A stretch of DNA of 63,719 bases from a virus. This document shows, piece after piece, positions 9,123 through 17,822 of the stretch. The notes beneath the pieces are model-generated. The model saw nothing but the letters and a program-made list of their open reading frames with translations, was not told the origin of the DNA and made no database searches. Both the position numbers and the translations under genes were made by a program. Location: positions 1-63,719 of IMG/VR virus record IMGVR_UViG_3300032240_001660, one strand, 5' to 3'. Within the stretch, counting starts at the first letter, position 1; each line of letters begins with the position of its first letter.

Positions 9123-9740
9123 TTAAAGGTGGAGTGCGGTGAGTGATTCTTCTTCGCCAATGTAACCTTTTGGAAATACATTGAATGCTAAACTAGTTCG
9201 AATATTTTCACCTTTTTTAGATTCAACCATATGTGTAAGACTAGAAGGAAACAACATAATATCACCCGTCTTAACTTGAAAGAACCATGAATCGGATGTC
9301 CAAAGGTTAAATGTATCAGTAGGTATTTTTATTTGTTGATACCCATCTTTGAAGAAATAGATTTTATCTTTTTCAAATTCAGCATCAAAGTAAAAAACAC
9401 CTGAAATTAGACTATTTGGATGAGCATGTTTATGATGATACTCACCTTCTTTAGTATAATTTAACCAAGATTGTGTAACAACAAATTCAACTTCTTTTTT
9501 TGGAATAATAATATTTGCAACATAATTTTTAATTGATGCATCGATATAGTCCGATACATCTTTCATCTCAGGATGTTTTAATATGTACCTGTCAAGACTT
9601 GTTGTATTGCCTTGATTTTTATAGATACGATCCGGTTCACAATGTAATTTTATAAAGTCTAATTCCTCTTGTGTGAATGAACGACCAATGTTACCTTGTT
9701 GAACAGGCGTTGGGAAAAGTCCGTTTAGAATATACGACAT
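9123..9740 (-). CDS. 2OG-Fe(II) oxygenase-like protein
   Basis: A 205-residue protein of the type found repeatedly in environmental T4-like phages. The double-stranded beta-helix core is recognisable: SWLNYTKEGEYHHKHAHPNS and SGVFYFD carry the iron-binding histidines (about 105 and 107), and SLTHMVESKKGENIRTSLAFN carries the distal histidine (170) and the 2-oxoglutarate-binding arginine (181). The family hydroxylates proteins or other substrates; the substrate is unknown. It sits alone between a terminator-like hairpin and another hairpin, with its own late-type box, so it is an independent unit dropped between fibre genes. Confidence 0.8.
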   Translation of the reverse strand: MSYILNGLFPTPVQQGNIGRSFTQEELDFIKLHCEPDRIYKNQGNTTSLDRYILKHPEMKDVSDYIDASIKNYVANIIIPKKEVEFVVTQSWLNYTKEGEYHHKHAHPNSLISGVFYFDAEFEKDKIYFFKDGYQQIKIPTDTFNLWTSDSWFFQVKTGDIMLFPSSLTHMVESKKGENIRTSLAFNVFPKGYIGEEESLTALHL

Positions 9741-9773
9741 AATAAAAATCTCTCAGTCAGTTAATGATAAAAT

Positions 9774-9781
9774 TATTTAGT
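9774..9781 (-). promoter_or_regulatory. Late-type promoter box ACTAAATA before the oxygenase
   Basis: ACTAAATA on the minus strand, overlapping the 3' arm of the hairpin at 9779-9802 and 33 bases before the oxygenase ATG. GAGAG precedes the start. Confidence 0.45.
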
Positions 9782-9802
9782 GACCCCGTGGAGAGGGTCA
9801 CT
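9779..9802 (-). terminator. Terminator-like hairpin after the 617-aa adhesin gene
   Basis: Perfect 8-bp stem AGTGACCC/GGGTCACT with an 8-base loop, in the gap after the 9817-11670 gene. On the minus strand it is followed by AAATAATTTTATC, a weak T-rich tail, so factor-independent termination is plausible but not strong. Confidence 0.5.
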
Positions 9803-9816
9803 TAATATAGAATAAC

Positions 9817-11670
9817 TTATGGCAAGAAATACCCGCCGATTGCACCTAAGATAGGTCCACCAAAAGGTTGATTGGTTTTAATAACAACGATACCAGAACC
9901 GCCAGAACCGCCAGTACCACTCTGGCTATAAACAAGTTCACCTTGAGATGATCCGCCACCGCCACCGCCAGTTGATGCACCACCATTACCACCAATAAGC
10001 GAACCGGCCGTTCCAGAAAGGACATTTCCATTTCCACCAGTGTTCAATGCAGAACCGCCACCTGAACTATTGGGTGCAGATTGTGTTCCAGTTCTGTTAG
10101 CCGCAGTACCTCCGCCGCCGCCGCCAAGACCTCCGTTACCACCTCTGAGACTAGATGACCCGTCAGTCCATGTTGAACCGCCGCCACCGCCTGCAAAGTA
10201 GTATGGTGTTCCTAATATTGAAGAAACAGCACCAACACCACCATCACCTGAGGTACTGATATTAGCGGCAGTTCCTGCACCACCCGCACCTCCGCCACCT
10301 GATGAGATTCGAGAATCGTTAGATCCATTATATGTTGTAGAACCACCTGCAAATCCTTGACCTGGAGTTCCTGAACCACCGGCAAGAGGTGATCCATCTG
10401 ATGCATTACCACCACCAGAACCTCCAGAATCACCTTGTAAAACAGCAGGATAGATACCTGCTCGGCCTCCACCTGTTGCAGTTTGTCCATTGAACGAAGA
10501 ATTGCTTCCGCTTGAACCTCTATTTCCCGCTAAGTCTGTTACGCCTGCGCCACCGCCACCAACTGTAACAGTATATGATGAACCTGGTGTGACTGACATT
10601 GCACTACCCGCAAGTAATCCACCTGCACCTCCGCCACCACCGTGTCTGAAACCACCGCAACCGCCACCTGCAACTACAAGGTAATCAACTGATGTGACAC
10701 CATCGGGACATGTCCATGTAGCTGAACCTGTAAATTTGAAAATTTGATTGGCAGATGATTGTGGAGTCCATTTTACAATAATGATTCCTGAACCACCTGC
10801 ACCACCAACTGATGATGGAACTGAATTGCATTTACCACCGCCGCCGCCACCGCCAGTAGAGAAAGTACCTTTTGTTGCGGCCCTATTATCTACTGCACCT
10901 TCACCACCACCACCTGAACCACCAGCACCACCTAAAACTCCGGCAGGACCTTCATATCCACCACCGCCACCGCCCGCTAATGTTACTGGTGAACCCGTAA
11001 GTGATGTTGCGGTTCCGGTACCACCTCTTGATTTAGTTCCACTTGGATTTGCAGCGCCACAGTCTGCGCCGCCACCTTGACCCACTTCACTTGCACCACC
11101 TCCACCACCAGCAGAGGTACACGAAACTGGACCGGATGGAGCGCCTACACCGCCATTAGTTCCTTGACCTGGAGTTCCTGTTCCGCCTGACTGTGCAGGT
11201 GCATAAGAGTCTCGACCTGCACCGCCGCCTGAACCACCAGAAAGGCCACTTCTTTGGAAACCTCCGCCGCCACCGCCACCTGTTGATGTGATTGAAGGTC
11301 CTAGTGAACTGTTTCCACCATTAGAACCATCAGTACCCGCAGAAGCACCGCCTGCACCAATAGTCATTGTAATTGATGCACCTGGTGTTACTGAGAATGA
11401 TGTACCGGTTCTAAAACCGCCTGCACCGCCGCCGCCACCTCCGTTAGAAGCCGCATTTCCTCCGGTACTTGCACCACCGCCGCCACCACCTGCAACTACA
11501 ACATAATCGATTGTTGTTACACCTGTTGGAACTGTCCATGTTTCAGTTGCGGCAAAAGTTTGATACAAATTACCTGTTATTGGCGCAATAGATAAACCAT
11601 ACGGCCATTTGTAACCAGTAGGTCTTACTGTATTAACATTGAAATTATTATTTAAAAATTCTACTGACAT
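9817..11670 (-). CDS. Glycine-rich tail adhesin (617 aa)
   Basis: Dominated by poly-glycine runs within repeats such as VVVAGGGGGG and GGSGIIIVKW. Two tandem domains each begin with an aromatic strand motif (TWTVPTGVTTIDYVVVAGG and TWTCPDGVTSVDYLVVAGG) and end with SGIVVIK- or SGIIIVKW-like strands. This is the glycine-rich domain found in phage tail fibres and adhesins (compare the polyglycine sandwich adhesins of T-even-like phages). The N-terminal 45 residues (RPTGYKWPYGLSIAPITGN) match the 588-residue paralogue at 13550-15316 and probably anchor it to the tail. Likely distal receptor-binding adhesin. Confidence 0.75.
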   Translation of the reverse strand: MSVEFLNNNFNVNTVRPTGYKWPYGLSIAPITGNLYQTFAATETWTVPTGVTTIDYVVVAGGGGGGASTGGNAASNGGGGGGAGGFRTGTSFSVTPGASITMTIGAGGASAGTDGSNGGNSSLGPSITSTGGGGGGGFQRSGLSGGSGGGAGRDSYAPAQSGGTGTPGQGTNGGVGAPSGPVSCTSAGGGGGASEVGQGGGADCGAANPSGTKSRGGTGTATSLTGSPVTLAGGGGGGYEGPAGVLGGAGGSGGGGEGAVDNRAATKGTFSTGGGGGGGKCNSVPSSVGGAGGSGIIIVKWTPQSSANQIFKFTGSATWTCPDGVTSVDYLVVAGGGCGGFRHGGGGGAGGLLAGSAMSVTPGSSYTVTVGGGGAGVTDLAGNRGSSGSNSSFNGQTATGGGRAGIYPAVLQGDSGGSGGGNASDGSPLAGGSGTPGQGFAGGSTTYNGSNDSRISSGGGGAGGAGTAANISTSGDGGVGAVSSILGTPYYFAGGGGGSTWTDGSSSLRGGNGGLGGGGGGTAANRTGTQSAPNSSGGGSALNTGGNGNVLSGTAGSLIGGNGGASTGGGGGGSSQGELVYSQSGTGGSGGSGIVVIKTNQPFGGPILGAIGGYFLP

Positions 11671-11999
11671 TAGGTTATCTCCGCACCGTAAGCATTAAAT
11701 GTAATACTACCAATGTTTGTATTTGCAGTTAGAACAACACCAGCGTTCATTGAAACCGCACCTTTGATAGTAAGTAACTCTCTGGCAGGTATTACGCCGC
11801 CTCTAATGATATAGTGAGTGTTTGAAAAAGTATCTCCTGTTGGTCTTACTGCTAATGAGTAAACACCATTTGAATCGGAGAAGTTATTGATTGTGATTGT
11901 ACCAATGATTGCTTGTGTAGCCGCTGCCGTGGTATACAAGTTAGTCATTGTATTTGATGTTGGTGTGATTTGACCAAGCAGTTTATATGCAGTTGTCAT
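11670..11999 (-). CDS. Small fibre-head paralogue (109 aa)
   Basis: One of four related proteins of about 110 residues in this region. The shared frame is xxYKxLGQIxPxxNTxTNxY near the N-terminus, a middle strand with HYIIRGGVIPARE, and an AYGAEIT C-terminus. It overlaps the start of the glycine-rich adhesin gene, so the two are translationally coupled. Likely a fibre-network or adhesin-attachment subunit; function inferred from position. It forms part of a module duplicated at 15316-15654. Confidence 0.55.
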   Translation of the reverse strand: MTTAYKLLGQITPTSNTMTNLYTTAAATQAIIGTITINNFSDSNGVYSLAVRPTGDTFSNTHYIIRGGVIPARELLTIKGAVSMNAGVVLTANTNIGSITFNAYGAEIT

Positions 12000-12346
12000 T
12001 AAATAATCTCCACACCAAATGCTGAAAACGATACATTAGCCGCTTTTGATTCGCCACTACGGTATCTATTATTTGCAACAAGAACAACACTTGAATTCAT
12101 AGTGATATTTAGATTCAAAATTATAGTGTCTGCTTGACCTACTAATTGATTTTGTAGAACATAATGTTGATTACCAAGTGCCACGCCTGTTGGTCTTACA
12201 ATGATATCCACATTTGCATTTGCAGAGTCTTGATTACAAATATAAATTGTTTGAATGATGGCCGAATTTGCACTGGTTGAATATACATTCGTTGTTGTAT
12301 TCACCGCAGGTAAAATTTGACCGAGTATTTTATAGGTATTTGCCAT
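11999..12346 (-). CDS. Small fibre-head paralogue (115 aa)
   Basis: Paralogue of the preceding gene: MANTYKILGQILPAVNT, a central ICNQDSANANVDIIVRPTG strand pair and an AFGVEII end. The ICNQDS block is almost identical to one in the protein at 15316-15654, supporting module duplication. Its stop overlaps the next start. Structural role in the fibre assembly is inferred; no catalytic motif is seen. Confidence 0.55.
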   Translation of the reverse strand: MANTYKILGQILPAVNTTTNVYSTSANSAIIQTIYICNQDSANANVDIIVRPTGVALGNQHYVLQNQLVGQADTIILNLNITMNSSVVLVANNRYRSGESKAANVSFSAFGVEII

Positions 12347-12349
12347 CTA

Positions 12350-12697
12350 TTATGAACCCGTGAAGAACAATGCATTGATACCAAAATCGATATCGGGTGA
12401 TAACTTTGCTTGTGTAATCGCACCATCGGCAACTGTTGTGGTTGTTTGAGAACCAACACCTAGATGAAGAACTACAATCGATGCAGCTGCAGCAGGTGCA
12501 GTCACAAAATTTAATGTTGTACCACTTACTGTATAGTCCGTTGTTGGTTTTTTATATGCACCGTTTACAAAGACCGCAATCGATGATGTTGCGGCCGGTG
12601 CATAGGTCAAACTCAAGAAAGCAGTTTGCGTTCCAGAACCTGTATAGGAATCTGTTACAAACGGACTAGATGTTGGTTTATTTCCGATATATGCCAT
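12350..12697 (-). CDS. Small virion protein with MAYIGN head (115 aa)
   Basis: Starts MAYIGNKPTSSPFVTDSYTG with a GSGTQTAFLSLTYAP strand, a pattern common at the head of phage fibre subunits. The C-terminus contains TVADGAITQAKLSPDI, a motif often seen in phage fibre proteins. The paralogue at 15656-16066 has the same head (MAYIGN) and a matching DGAVTDVKLSARI tail. Likely structural, in the same duplicated cassette. Confidence 0.55.
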   Translation of the reverse strand: MAYIGNKPTSSPFVTDSYTGSGTQTAFLSLTYAPAATSSIAVFVNGAYKKPTTDYTVSGTTLNFVTAPAAAASIVVLHLGVGSQTTTTVADGAITQAKLSPDIDFGINALFFTGS

Positions 12698-12699
12698 TT

Positions 12700-13098
12700 T
12701 TACTCTTTAACTGGAGGTCCACCCTCTGGTTTTGGATATTTGTCTTTTACTTCTTTGATTTTTAGAAACCATTCGGATTCTTTTAAATCACCACCTTTAT
12801 CAATAGCGTGCCACAATAAATCTAGTTGTTCGAACCCATCAGGGTAATTATGGCATCTATCATAAGCATACTGATAATACTCTACTTGTGCTTTTTGGAA
12901 CGCATACTCTTTATCAATTTCTTGCTTTGTTGGAGGCATTTGGCCAGAGTCATCTTGCCAACGAGTGAAAGTATATTCACCACCTGCAACAGTTACATCC
13001 CATTTAGCACCAGGTCGCAATGTTTTGATAACAGTATCAATACCAAAAGGCATTGCAGTTTCACCTGTAAAATTCTTTGCAATTTCATCCACATTCAT
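12700..13098 (-). CDS. Conserved phage protein, possible fibre-assembly factor (132 aa)
   Basis: A 132-residue protein that I recall as conserved in environmental T4-like phages. The first 70 residues are beta-rich (PGAKWDVTVAGGEYTFTRW). The second half is helical with MPPTKQEIDKEYAFQKAQ and EYYQYAYDRCHNYPDGFEQ, ending in a charged proline-rich tail. The helix pattern resembles small tail-fibre assembly chaperones, but this is tentative. It lies between the two copies of the adhesin module. Confidence 0.5.
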   Translation of the reverse strand: MNVDEIAKNFTGETAMPFGIDTVIKTLRPGAKWDVTVAGGEYTFTRWQDDSGQMPPTKQEIDKEYAFQKAQVEYYQYAYDRCHNYPDGFEQLDLLWHAIDKGGDLKESEWFLKIKEVKDKYPKPEGGPPVKE

Positions 13099-13119
13099 AT
13101 TTAAACTCCATTAATTAAA

Positions 13120-13497
13120 TTAAACGCCTGGATAATCTACTGTATCCCAAGATGTTGTAGATTCATTCCAGACAAAAGATTTACCTTCAATAGGTGATGG
13201 TTGTGCAACTGGTGCTTCGTATACCGCAGTTGTGTTATTTAAAACCCAAGATGTATATGGTTTTGGTGCAACAAACGCATCAATGTCGGCATGATATTTC
13301 ATACCAATACCTGCATAATGTTTACGAATATTACCGTTATACGATGTTTGTTTCCATGTACCGCCTAATAACTTTTCGCAAAAAGCAGCACCAATGTGTT
13401 CTTTTTCTACACCATTGGCATCTGCCGTATCTTTGTTATCGATGACGATGACCTGAAGAACAACATTGTTTTCGTCAAGTTGTGCAAAATGTGCCAT
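13120..13497 (-). CDS. Conserved phage protein with MAHFAQLDENN head (125 aa)
   Basis: I recall MAHFAQLDENNVVLQVIVID and an NIRKHYAGIGMKYHADIDAF block as a small protein family widespread in marine and freshwater T4-like phages, usually beside fibre genes. Function not established. The C-terminus (KSFVWNESTTSWDTVDYPGV) is beta-rich. Its leader has an ACTAAATA late-type box and a GAGGAG ribosome site. Probably a virion or fibre-associated protein. Confidence 0.55.
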   Translation of the reverse strand: MAHFAQLDENNVVLQVIVIDNKDTADANGVEKEHIGAAFCEKLLGGTWKQTSYNGNIRKHYAGIGMKYHADIDAFVAPKPYTSWVLNNTTAVYEAPVAQPSPIEGKSFVWNESTTSWDTVDYPGV

Positions 13498-13538
13498 TGT
13501 TTAAAACTCCTCTTTGTTTGAAAAAATATTTAATACTT

Positions 13539-13546
13539 TATTTAGT
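13539..13546 (-). promoter_or_regulatory. Late-type promoter box ACTAAATA
   Basis: ACTAAATA on the minus strand in the short gap after the 588-residue adhesin gene, about 40 bases before the ATG of the 125-residue gene, whose leader contains a GAGGAG ribosome site. Confidence 0.5.
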
Positions 13547-13549
13547 TGA

Positions 13550-15316
13550 TTAATTAATGAAGTAACCGCCACGGGAACCTGCACTACCTGCACCAACATT
13601 TTGATTGGTTTTGATGACTACGATTCCAGAACCACCATCAGCACCTGATCCACCGGCACCACCACCGCCTCCTGCACCGCCGCCAGTGAAGGCAGTTCCT
13701 GATGTGCCGGCAGAATTATTTGGTCCACCGGCACCGCCACCACCCGAACCTCCAGATCCGGCAGTTTGGTAACCGCCTCCGCCACCCCCTGCATAAGTGA
13801 CTGGAGTACCAGATAATGGTGAAGCTAAACCTGAACCGCCGTTACCTGCACCTGGACCTGGATTAGCAGTTACACCTCCAGATCCTGCACCGCCGCCGCC
13901 GCCTGCACTATAAGAAGGACCTGAACCATTACCACCACTATTACCTTGACCTGGTGTTCCTGATCCACCTACACTATTTGCGGGTGCGGCTGAACCAACT
14001 TGACCTCCGCCACCCGAACCACCCGCTAATCCATTTCTTGGTGCAGCGGTACCTCCGCCGCCGCCTCCAATTGCAGTTAGAGAAGAAAATGAAGAATTTG
14101 CTCCATTAACACCATTTGTTCCTGGTGTCCATCCTCTTGAACCTCCGGCTCCAACTGTTACTGTATATGATGTTCCTGGTGTTACAGAAAAACTTGTTCC
14201 AGTTAACATACCGCCAGCACCTCCGCCGCCGCCTCCATCTGTACCAGATCCTCCACCACCCGCAACAATAAGATAATCGACTGATGTGACGCCTTCTGGA
14301 CATGTCCATCCACCAGTACCTTTAAATGTATATGTTAGATTCGCAGATGTTAATGGTACATATTTTACAATGATAACACCTGAACCACCCGAACCACCCC
14401 GACTGGTTTGAACTAATGGTCCTGATGGAGTTGATGAACTTGCACCGCCACCACCGCCTCCAAGACCTTGTGTACCATCAGTTCTTAAAATATCTACCCA
14501 TGCACCACCGTTACCACCACCGCCTGTGCCGCCAGTACCGCCTGTCGATGCAGGTGCATAACCGCCGCCACTTGACCTATCTACTCCACCGCCGCCACCG
14601 CCAGCATATGTTACTGGACTTCCTGTGATTGATGATGCAGAACCTGCACCGCCGGCACCTCCAACATAAGGCGCAGAATTAACTGAATTACCGCCAACAG
14701 CACCTGCGCCGCCGCCGCCACCACCTAAAGTAATATTTGCAGTACCGTCAAATCCTTGACCGCCATTGTTTCCTTGACCTGGTGTTCCCGAACCTCTATG
14801 GTTGACTGCACCGGCAACTTGGTCTCTTGAACCGCTACCGCCACCAGAACCTCCGTTTGCGCCAATAGATCCTGGTTCTCCTGCGGTTGGACCACCTGCG
14901 GGCCCGGCAGTACCACCACCGCCACCGCCTGTTGCAGTAATAGAAGGACCTAATGAAGAATCACTACCATTTGATCCTTTGGTATATTGACTAACAGAAG
15001 AACCGCCTGCACCAACAGTCATCGTAATTGATGCACCTGGTGTTACTGATAGTGATGTACCGGCATTATAACCACCTGCGCCACCGCCACCTCCTGTATA
15101 ACCGCCGCCGCCAGCACCGCCGCCAGCAATACAAAGATAGTCAACTGATGTAATGCCCGTTGGAACTGTCCACGATTGTGTTTCACCAAAATATACAACA
15201 ACATTACCTTGAATAGGTGCTAGAGTTAATCCTACTGGAAATTGATAACCAACAGGTCTTACGCTTTCACCGGTAAATGACCCGCCTATTAAACCTGTGC
15301 TTCTACGAATTGTCAT
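13550..15316 (-). CDS. Glycine-rich tail adhesin paralogue (588 aa)
   Basis: Paralogue of the 617-residue adhesin. The anchor is RPVGYQFPVGLTLAPIQGN near residue 20. Two glycine-rich domains follow, opening with SWTVPTGITSVDYLCIAGGG and GWTCPEGVTSVDYLIVAGGG and closing with SGVIIVKY- and SGIVVIKT-like strands. The C-terminus, SRGGYFIN, parallels IGGYFLP of its relative. Two adhesins with the same anchor and different loops suggest alternative or simultaneous receptor specificities (inference). It overlaps the upstream small head gene by one base. Confidence 0.75.
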   Translation of the reverse strand: MTIRRSTGLIGGSFTGESVRPVGYQFPVGLTLAPIQGNVVVYFGETQSWTVPTGITSVDYLCIAGGGAGGGGYTGGGGGAGGYNAGTSLSVTPGASITMTVGAGGSSVSQYTKGSNGSDSSLGPSITATGGGGGGTAGPAGGPTAGEPGSIGANGGSGGGSGSRDQVAGAVNHRGSGTPGQGNNGGQGFDGTANITLGGGGGGAGAVGGNSVNSAPYVGGAGGAGSASSITGSPVTYAGGGGGGVDRSSGGGYAPASTGGTGGTGGGGNGGAWVDILRTDGTQGLGGGGGGASSSTPSGPLVQTSRGGSGGSGVIIVKYVPLTSANLTYTFKGTGGWTCPEGVTSVDYLIVAGGGGSGTDGGGGGGAGGMLTGTSFSVTPGTSYTVTVGAGGSRGWTPGTNGVNGANSSFSSLTAIGGGGGGTAAPRNGLAGGSGGGGQVGSAAPANSVGGSGTPGQGNSGGNGSGPSYSAGGGGGAGSGGVTANPGPGAGNGGSGLASPLSGTPVTYAGGGGGGYQTAGSGGSGGGGAGGPNNSAGTSGTAFTGGGAGGGGGAGGSGADGGSGIVVIKTNQNVGAGSAGSRGGYFIN

Positions 15317-15654
15317 TAGGTAATCTCCGAACCAAACATTGAGAATGATACATTGGGGTTATTTGTATTAGCTGCAAATATAGACCCCGCATTTGCAGTC
15401 AAACCAATTGTAAGAATAATTGAATCTGCCGCCGGAACAACTGCGCCTCTAATAACATAATTAGCTGCAGCTGCTGGAGATGCAAATGCTGCCGATGGCA
15501 TCATAATCAAACTGTATGATACATTGGTTGAATCTTGGTTACAGATAACAATTGATGAAATAACTGCCTCTGTTGATGCTGGCACAACATACACATTCGT
15601 CTGAGTGTTTGCTGACGGGTTAATTGCGCCTAGTCTTTTATAAGTTTGTGCCAT
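15316..15654 (-). CDS. Small fibre-head paralogue (112 aa)
   Basis: MAQTYKRLGAINPSANTQTN, ICNQDSTNVSYSLIMMPS and FSMFGSEIT show it is the counterpart of the proteins at 11670-11999 and 11999-12346. It overlaps the following adhesin gene, the same order as in the second cassette. Likely connects the glycine-rich adhesin to the virion; function is inferred from coupling and repetition. Confidence 0.55.
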   Translation of the reverse strand: MAQTYKRLGAINPSANTQTNVYVVPASTEAVISSIVICNQDSTNVSYSLIMMPSAAFASPAAAANYVIRGAVVPAADSIILTIGLTANAGSIFAANTNNPNVSFSMFGSEIT

Positions 15655-15655
15655 T

Positions 15656-16066
15656 TTACATTCCTGATAACATTAACATATTTGGTAAAATTCTTGCAGA
15701 TAGTTTAACATCGGTTACAGCACCATCTGCGATTTTTGCTTCTGTGATAGTTCCACCTTGAATATTACCTCCGTCAATCAAATCGTATGTGACGGCTTGT
15801 AAATAATTATATCGAACTTGGATATTATTAGTACCTGATGGTGGTGCTGATGTGAAAGTGATATCAGCAGTACCTGAAGTTGTGTTTGCGGCAATAGTAT
15901 ATGCAGAGAACGGGTCTTGAACCACATTCTCAATAACTGCGATTACATCATTGACACCAGTTACTCTACGACCTATTGTATATTTCGTTTGAGAACCAGT
16001 ACCACTAAATGCCTCTGAAGCAGCCGCAAAAGTATTGACTTCAGGAGTATTACCGATGTATGCCAT
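15656..16066 (-). CDS. Small virion protein with MAYIGN head (136 aa)
   Basis: MAYIGNTPEVNTFAAASEAF and GSGSQTKYTIG match the head of the 115-residue protein at 12350-12697, and its tail TEAKIADGAVTDVKLSARI matches that protein's tail. The middle strands (RVTGVNDVIAVIENVVQDP) look like a fibre or decoration-protein beta domain. It is part of the first copy of the duplicated adhesin module. Confidence 0.55.
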   Translation of the reverse strand: MAYIGNTPEVNTFAAASEAFSGTGSQTKYTIGRRVTGVNDVIAVIENVVQDPFSAYTIAANTTSGTADITFTSAPPSGTNNIQVRYNYLQAVTYDLIDGGNIQGGTITEAKIADGAVTDVKLSARILPNMLMLSGM

Positions 16067-16067
16067 A

Positions 16068-16394
16068 TTATGTTATCTCCAAAACTGAAAGAATAACATC
16101 TGCGGAATCAGCCGCACTTGTTTGGACTTGTAAGTAGTCCGTTGCCTCTAATACAACTTTTTGGTCACCACCGATTGGAACTAATGCACCGCCAGAAGCG
16201 ATGATTGCGTTCTTGACCATAAAGTATGAAGTACCGCTAGATATAAGTGTCACATTAGCAGTGATTGGAGCATTAGTGATATTGGCAATCGTCATACCAA
16301 TGACTGTCGCCTGAACACCTGCACCAGCAGAAAAGACATTCTGCGATGTTGTATTAGCGTTTTTAAGAAAGTAATTTTTAAATGCGTTTGCCAT
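16068..16394 (-). CDS. Small fibre-head paralogue (108 aa)
   Basis: A divergent member of the approximately 110-residue family: MANAFKNYFLKNANTTSQN, a hydrophobic central strand pair and a VILSVLEIT end. It is the first gene of a transcription unit: two adjacent GATAAATA boxes and an AGAGGATATT ribosome site precede the ATG. Structural role inferred from its neighbours. Confidence 0.5.
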   Translation of the reverse strand: MANAFKNYFLKNANTTSQNVFSAGAGVQATVIGMTIANITNAPITANVTLISSGTSYFMVKNAIIASGGALVPIGGDQKVVLEATDYLQVQTSAADSADVILSVLEIT

Positions 16395-16414
16395 GAATAT
16401 CCTCTATATCCAAC

Positions 16415-16430
16415 TATTTATCTATTTATC
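16415..16430 (-). promoter_or_regulatory. Tandem late-type boxes GATAAATA x2
   Basis: Two GATAAATA copies lie head to tail with an 8-base period on the minus strand. The first contains the TAA stop of the 387-residue gene (GGA TAA ATA), exactly as before gp13. They precede the first adhesin module, about 20 bases from its first ATG. Confidence 0.55.
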
Positions 16431-17589
16431 CTAATGCAATTGAATATGCCAGTGCAGAACCATCATTTAATCCAATAGAAGCATAAATTGCTGTATTGGC
16501 ATTACCTGTGATTCTTTCGGCATTTAATGTACCTGTTACGGTTACATTACCAAAAATTGCATTTCCTGTGACACCTAGTGTACCAGTTAATAATTCATTA
16601 CCTGCAATGGTGATACTACCAGTGATTGCAGTATTGCCACCAATCGTTACATTGTTTCCAAATGAACCATTACCAGACACAGTAAGGTCATCAAACCCAA
16701 TAGTATCTAGTGTTACATTACCACCAATTGTTAAATCACCAGCAATGTAAACACTACCAGCAATATTTGCATGACTGCCAATATCAGCAGTCGTAGTAAT
16801 TTTTAATGCAGTAACATTACCGCCAATCGTTACATTGTTCGCAACCGCAAGGTTAGCACTTAATGTAGTGTCTTTAGTTACAGATAATGTATTAGCAACG
16901 GTTGCAGAACCCGCAACCGATAGGTCATCAAAACCAATCGTATCTAATGTAATATTACCTGAAACAGTTAAGTCACCGATGATAGTTGTATTGCCAGTAA
17001 CTCTTGTGTTACCATCTACAAACAAATCTCTTTGAATTAGAACATTTGATGGAAGTGTAACATTTGGTTTAGCATATGCAAAACCGGAACTAACATTAAT
17101 TGTTTTCCAGTTTGCACCACTTAATTGTGCATATGTATTTGTGTCTGCATTGAATGTACCGCTGAGTTGAATTAAACTCAATACATTCGATGTTGTATTC
17201 CATGATTGAACAATAGCAGTTGAATTTGCATATGTTACATTATTATTAGGACCTTGGAATACAAGTTCACCAGTCTGATATGTACCAGTACCGGTGTTCA
17301 TTGTGATTGTTGTTAGTGAGGTAATATTACCTGTAACAACAACTTCTTTAGATTGTAAGTTTACTGTGTTAGTTGTATTGGCGGTAATGACATTGATTGT
17401 CGCACCAGTTTCAACATTTAAGGAAACATTTGCAGAAGTACCACCAACACGAATTCTTGTATTGGCAAAGAAAGTTTGACCATTACCATCGGTCAACAGA
17501 TTGGCAGTACCAATCAGGCTTTGTGTTGCCCCTAACCAATGTTGGAAGGTATTGGCGGTCGATAATTGACTTATTAAATTAGCCGCCAT
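16426..17589 (-). CDS. Fibre-like repeat protein (387 aa)
   Basis: Built of repeated beta modules of the form VTIGGNxxxTGxITIAG, for example SVAGSATVANTL and TVSGNGSFGNNVTIGGN, a solenoid-like fibre shaft. Two near-identical segments (LDTIGFDDLSVAGS and LDTIGFDDLTVSGN) show internal duplication. It ends YSIALG, as does the 383-residue protein at 1889-3040, whose last residues and downstream GGATAAATA box are shared. Likely a short fibre or whisker-type protein. Confidence 0.6.
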   Translation of the reverse strand: MAANLISQLSTANTFQHWLGATQSLIGTANLLTDGNGQTFFANTRIRVGGTSANVSLNVETGATINVITANTTNTVNLQSKEVVVTGNITSLTTITMNTGTGTYQTGELVFQGPNNNVTYANSTAIVQSWNTTSNVLSLIQLSGTFNADTNTYAQLSGANWKTINVSSGFAYAKPNVTLPSNVLIQRDLFVDGNTRVTGNTTIIGDLTVSGNITLDTIGFDDLSVAGSATVANTLSVTKDTTLSANLAVANNVTIGGNVTALKITTTADIGSHANIAGSVYIAGDLTIGGNVTLDTIGFDDLTVSGNGSFGNNVTIGGNTAITGSITIAGNELLTGTLGVTGNAIFGNVTVTGTLNAERITGNANTAIYASIGLNDGSALAYSIALG

Positions 17590-17822
17590 TATTCTTTCCT
17601 TGTATTAAGAACAATATCTTGAAGTAAAGATTTGATTTCTGACATATTCTGTTCTAGTGTGGAAATTCTTTGTTTTATATCTTCTTGTTCCACTTTTTGT
17701 TTTCTTAAAAATTCTACTTTAGCATAGTAATCTTCCAAAGCGGCTCTATCTGTATTTAGAATCGCTTTGGAGTGACTGTCACGGAAAAGATGTTCGTGGT
17801 CTTTTACTTTAATTAAGGACAT
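17589..17822 (-). CDS. Small coiled-coil protein (77 aa)
   Basis: A helical protein with DRAALEDYYAKVEFLRKQK and a Glu/Gln/Lys-rich heptad stretch to the C-terminus (QRISTLEQNMSEIKSLLQDI). It overlaps both the preceding large structural gene and the following fibre gene by one base, so it is tightly coupled. Possibly a small connector or assembly chaperone. No named family recognised. Confidence 0.5.
   Translation of the reverse strand: MSLIKVKDHEHLFRDSHSKAILNTDRAALEDYYAKVEFLRKQKVEQEDIKQRISTLEQNMSEIKSLLQDIVLNTRKE

Noticed and set aside
10490-11506. Long proline-rich frames on the plus strand opposite the glycine-rich adhesin
   Set aside because: They are the antisense of glycine codons; no ribosome sites, and neighbours are all minus-strand. 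Same for frames at 14416-14990.
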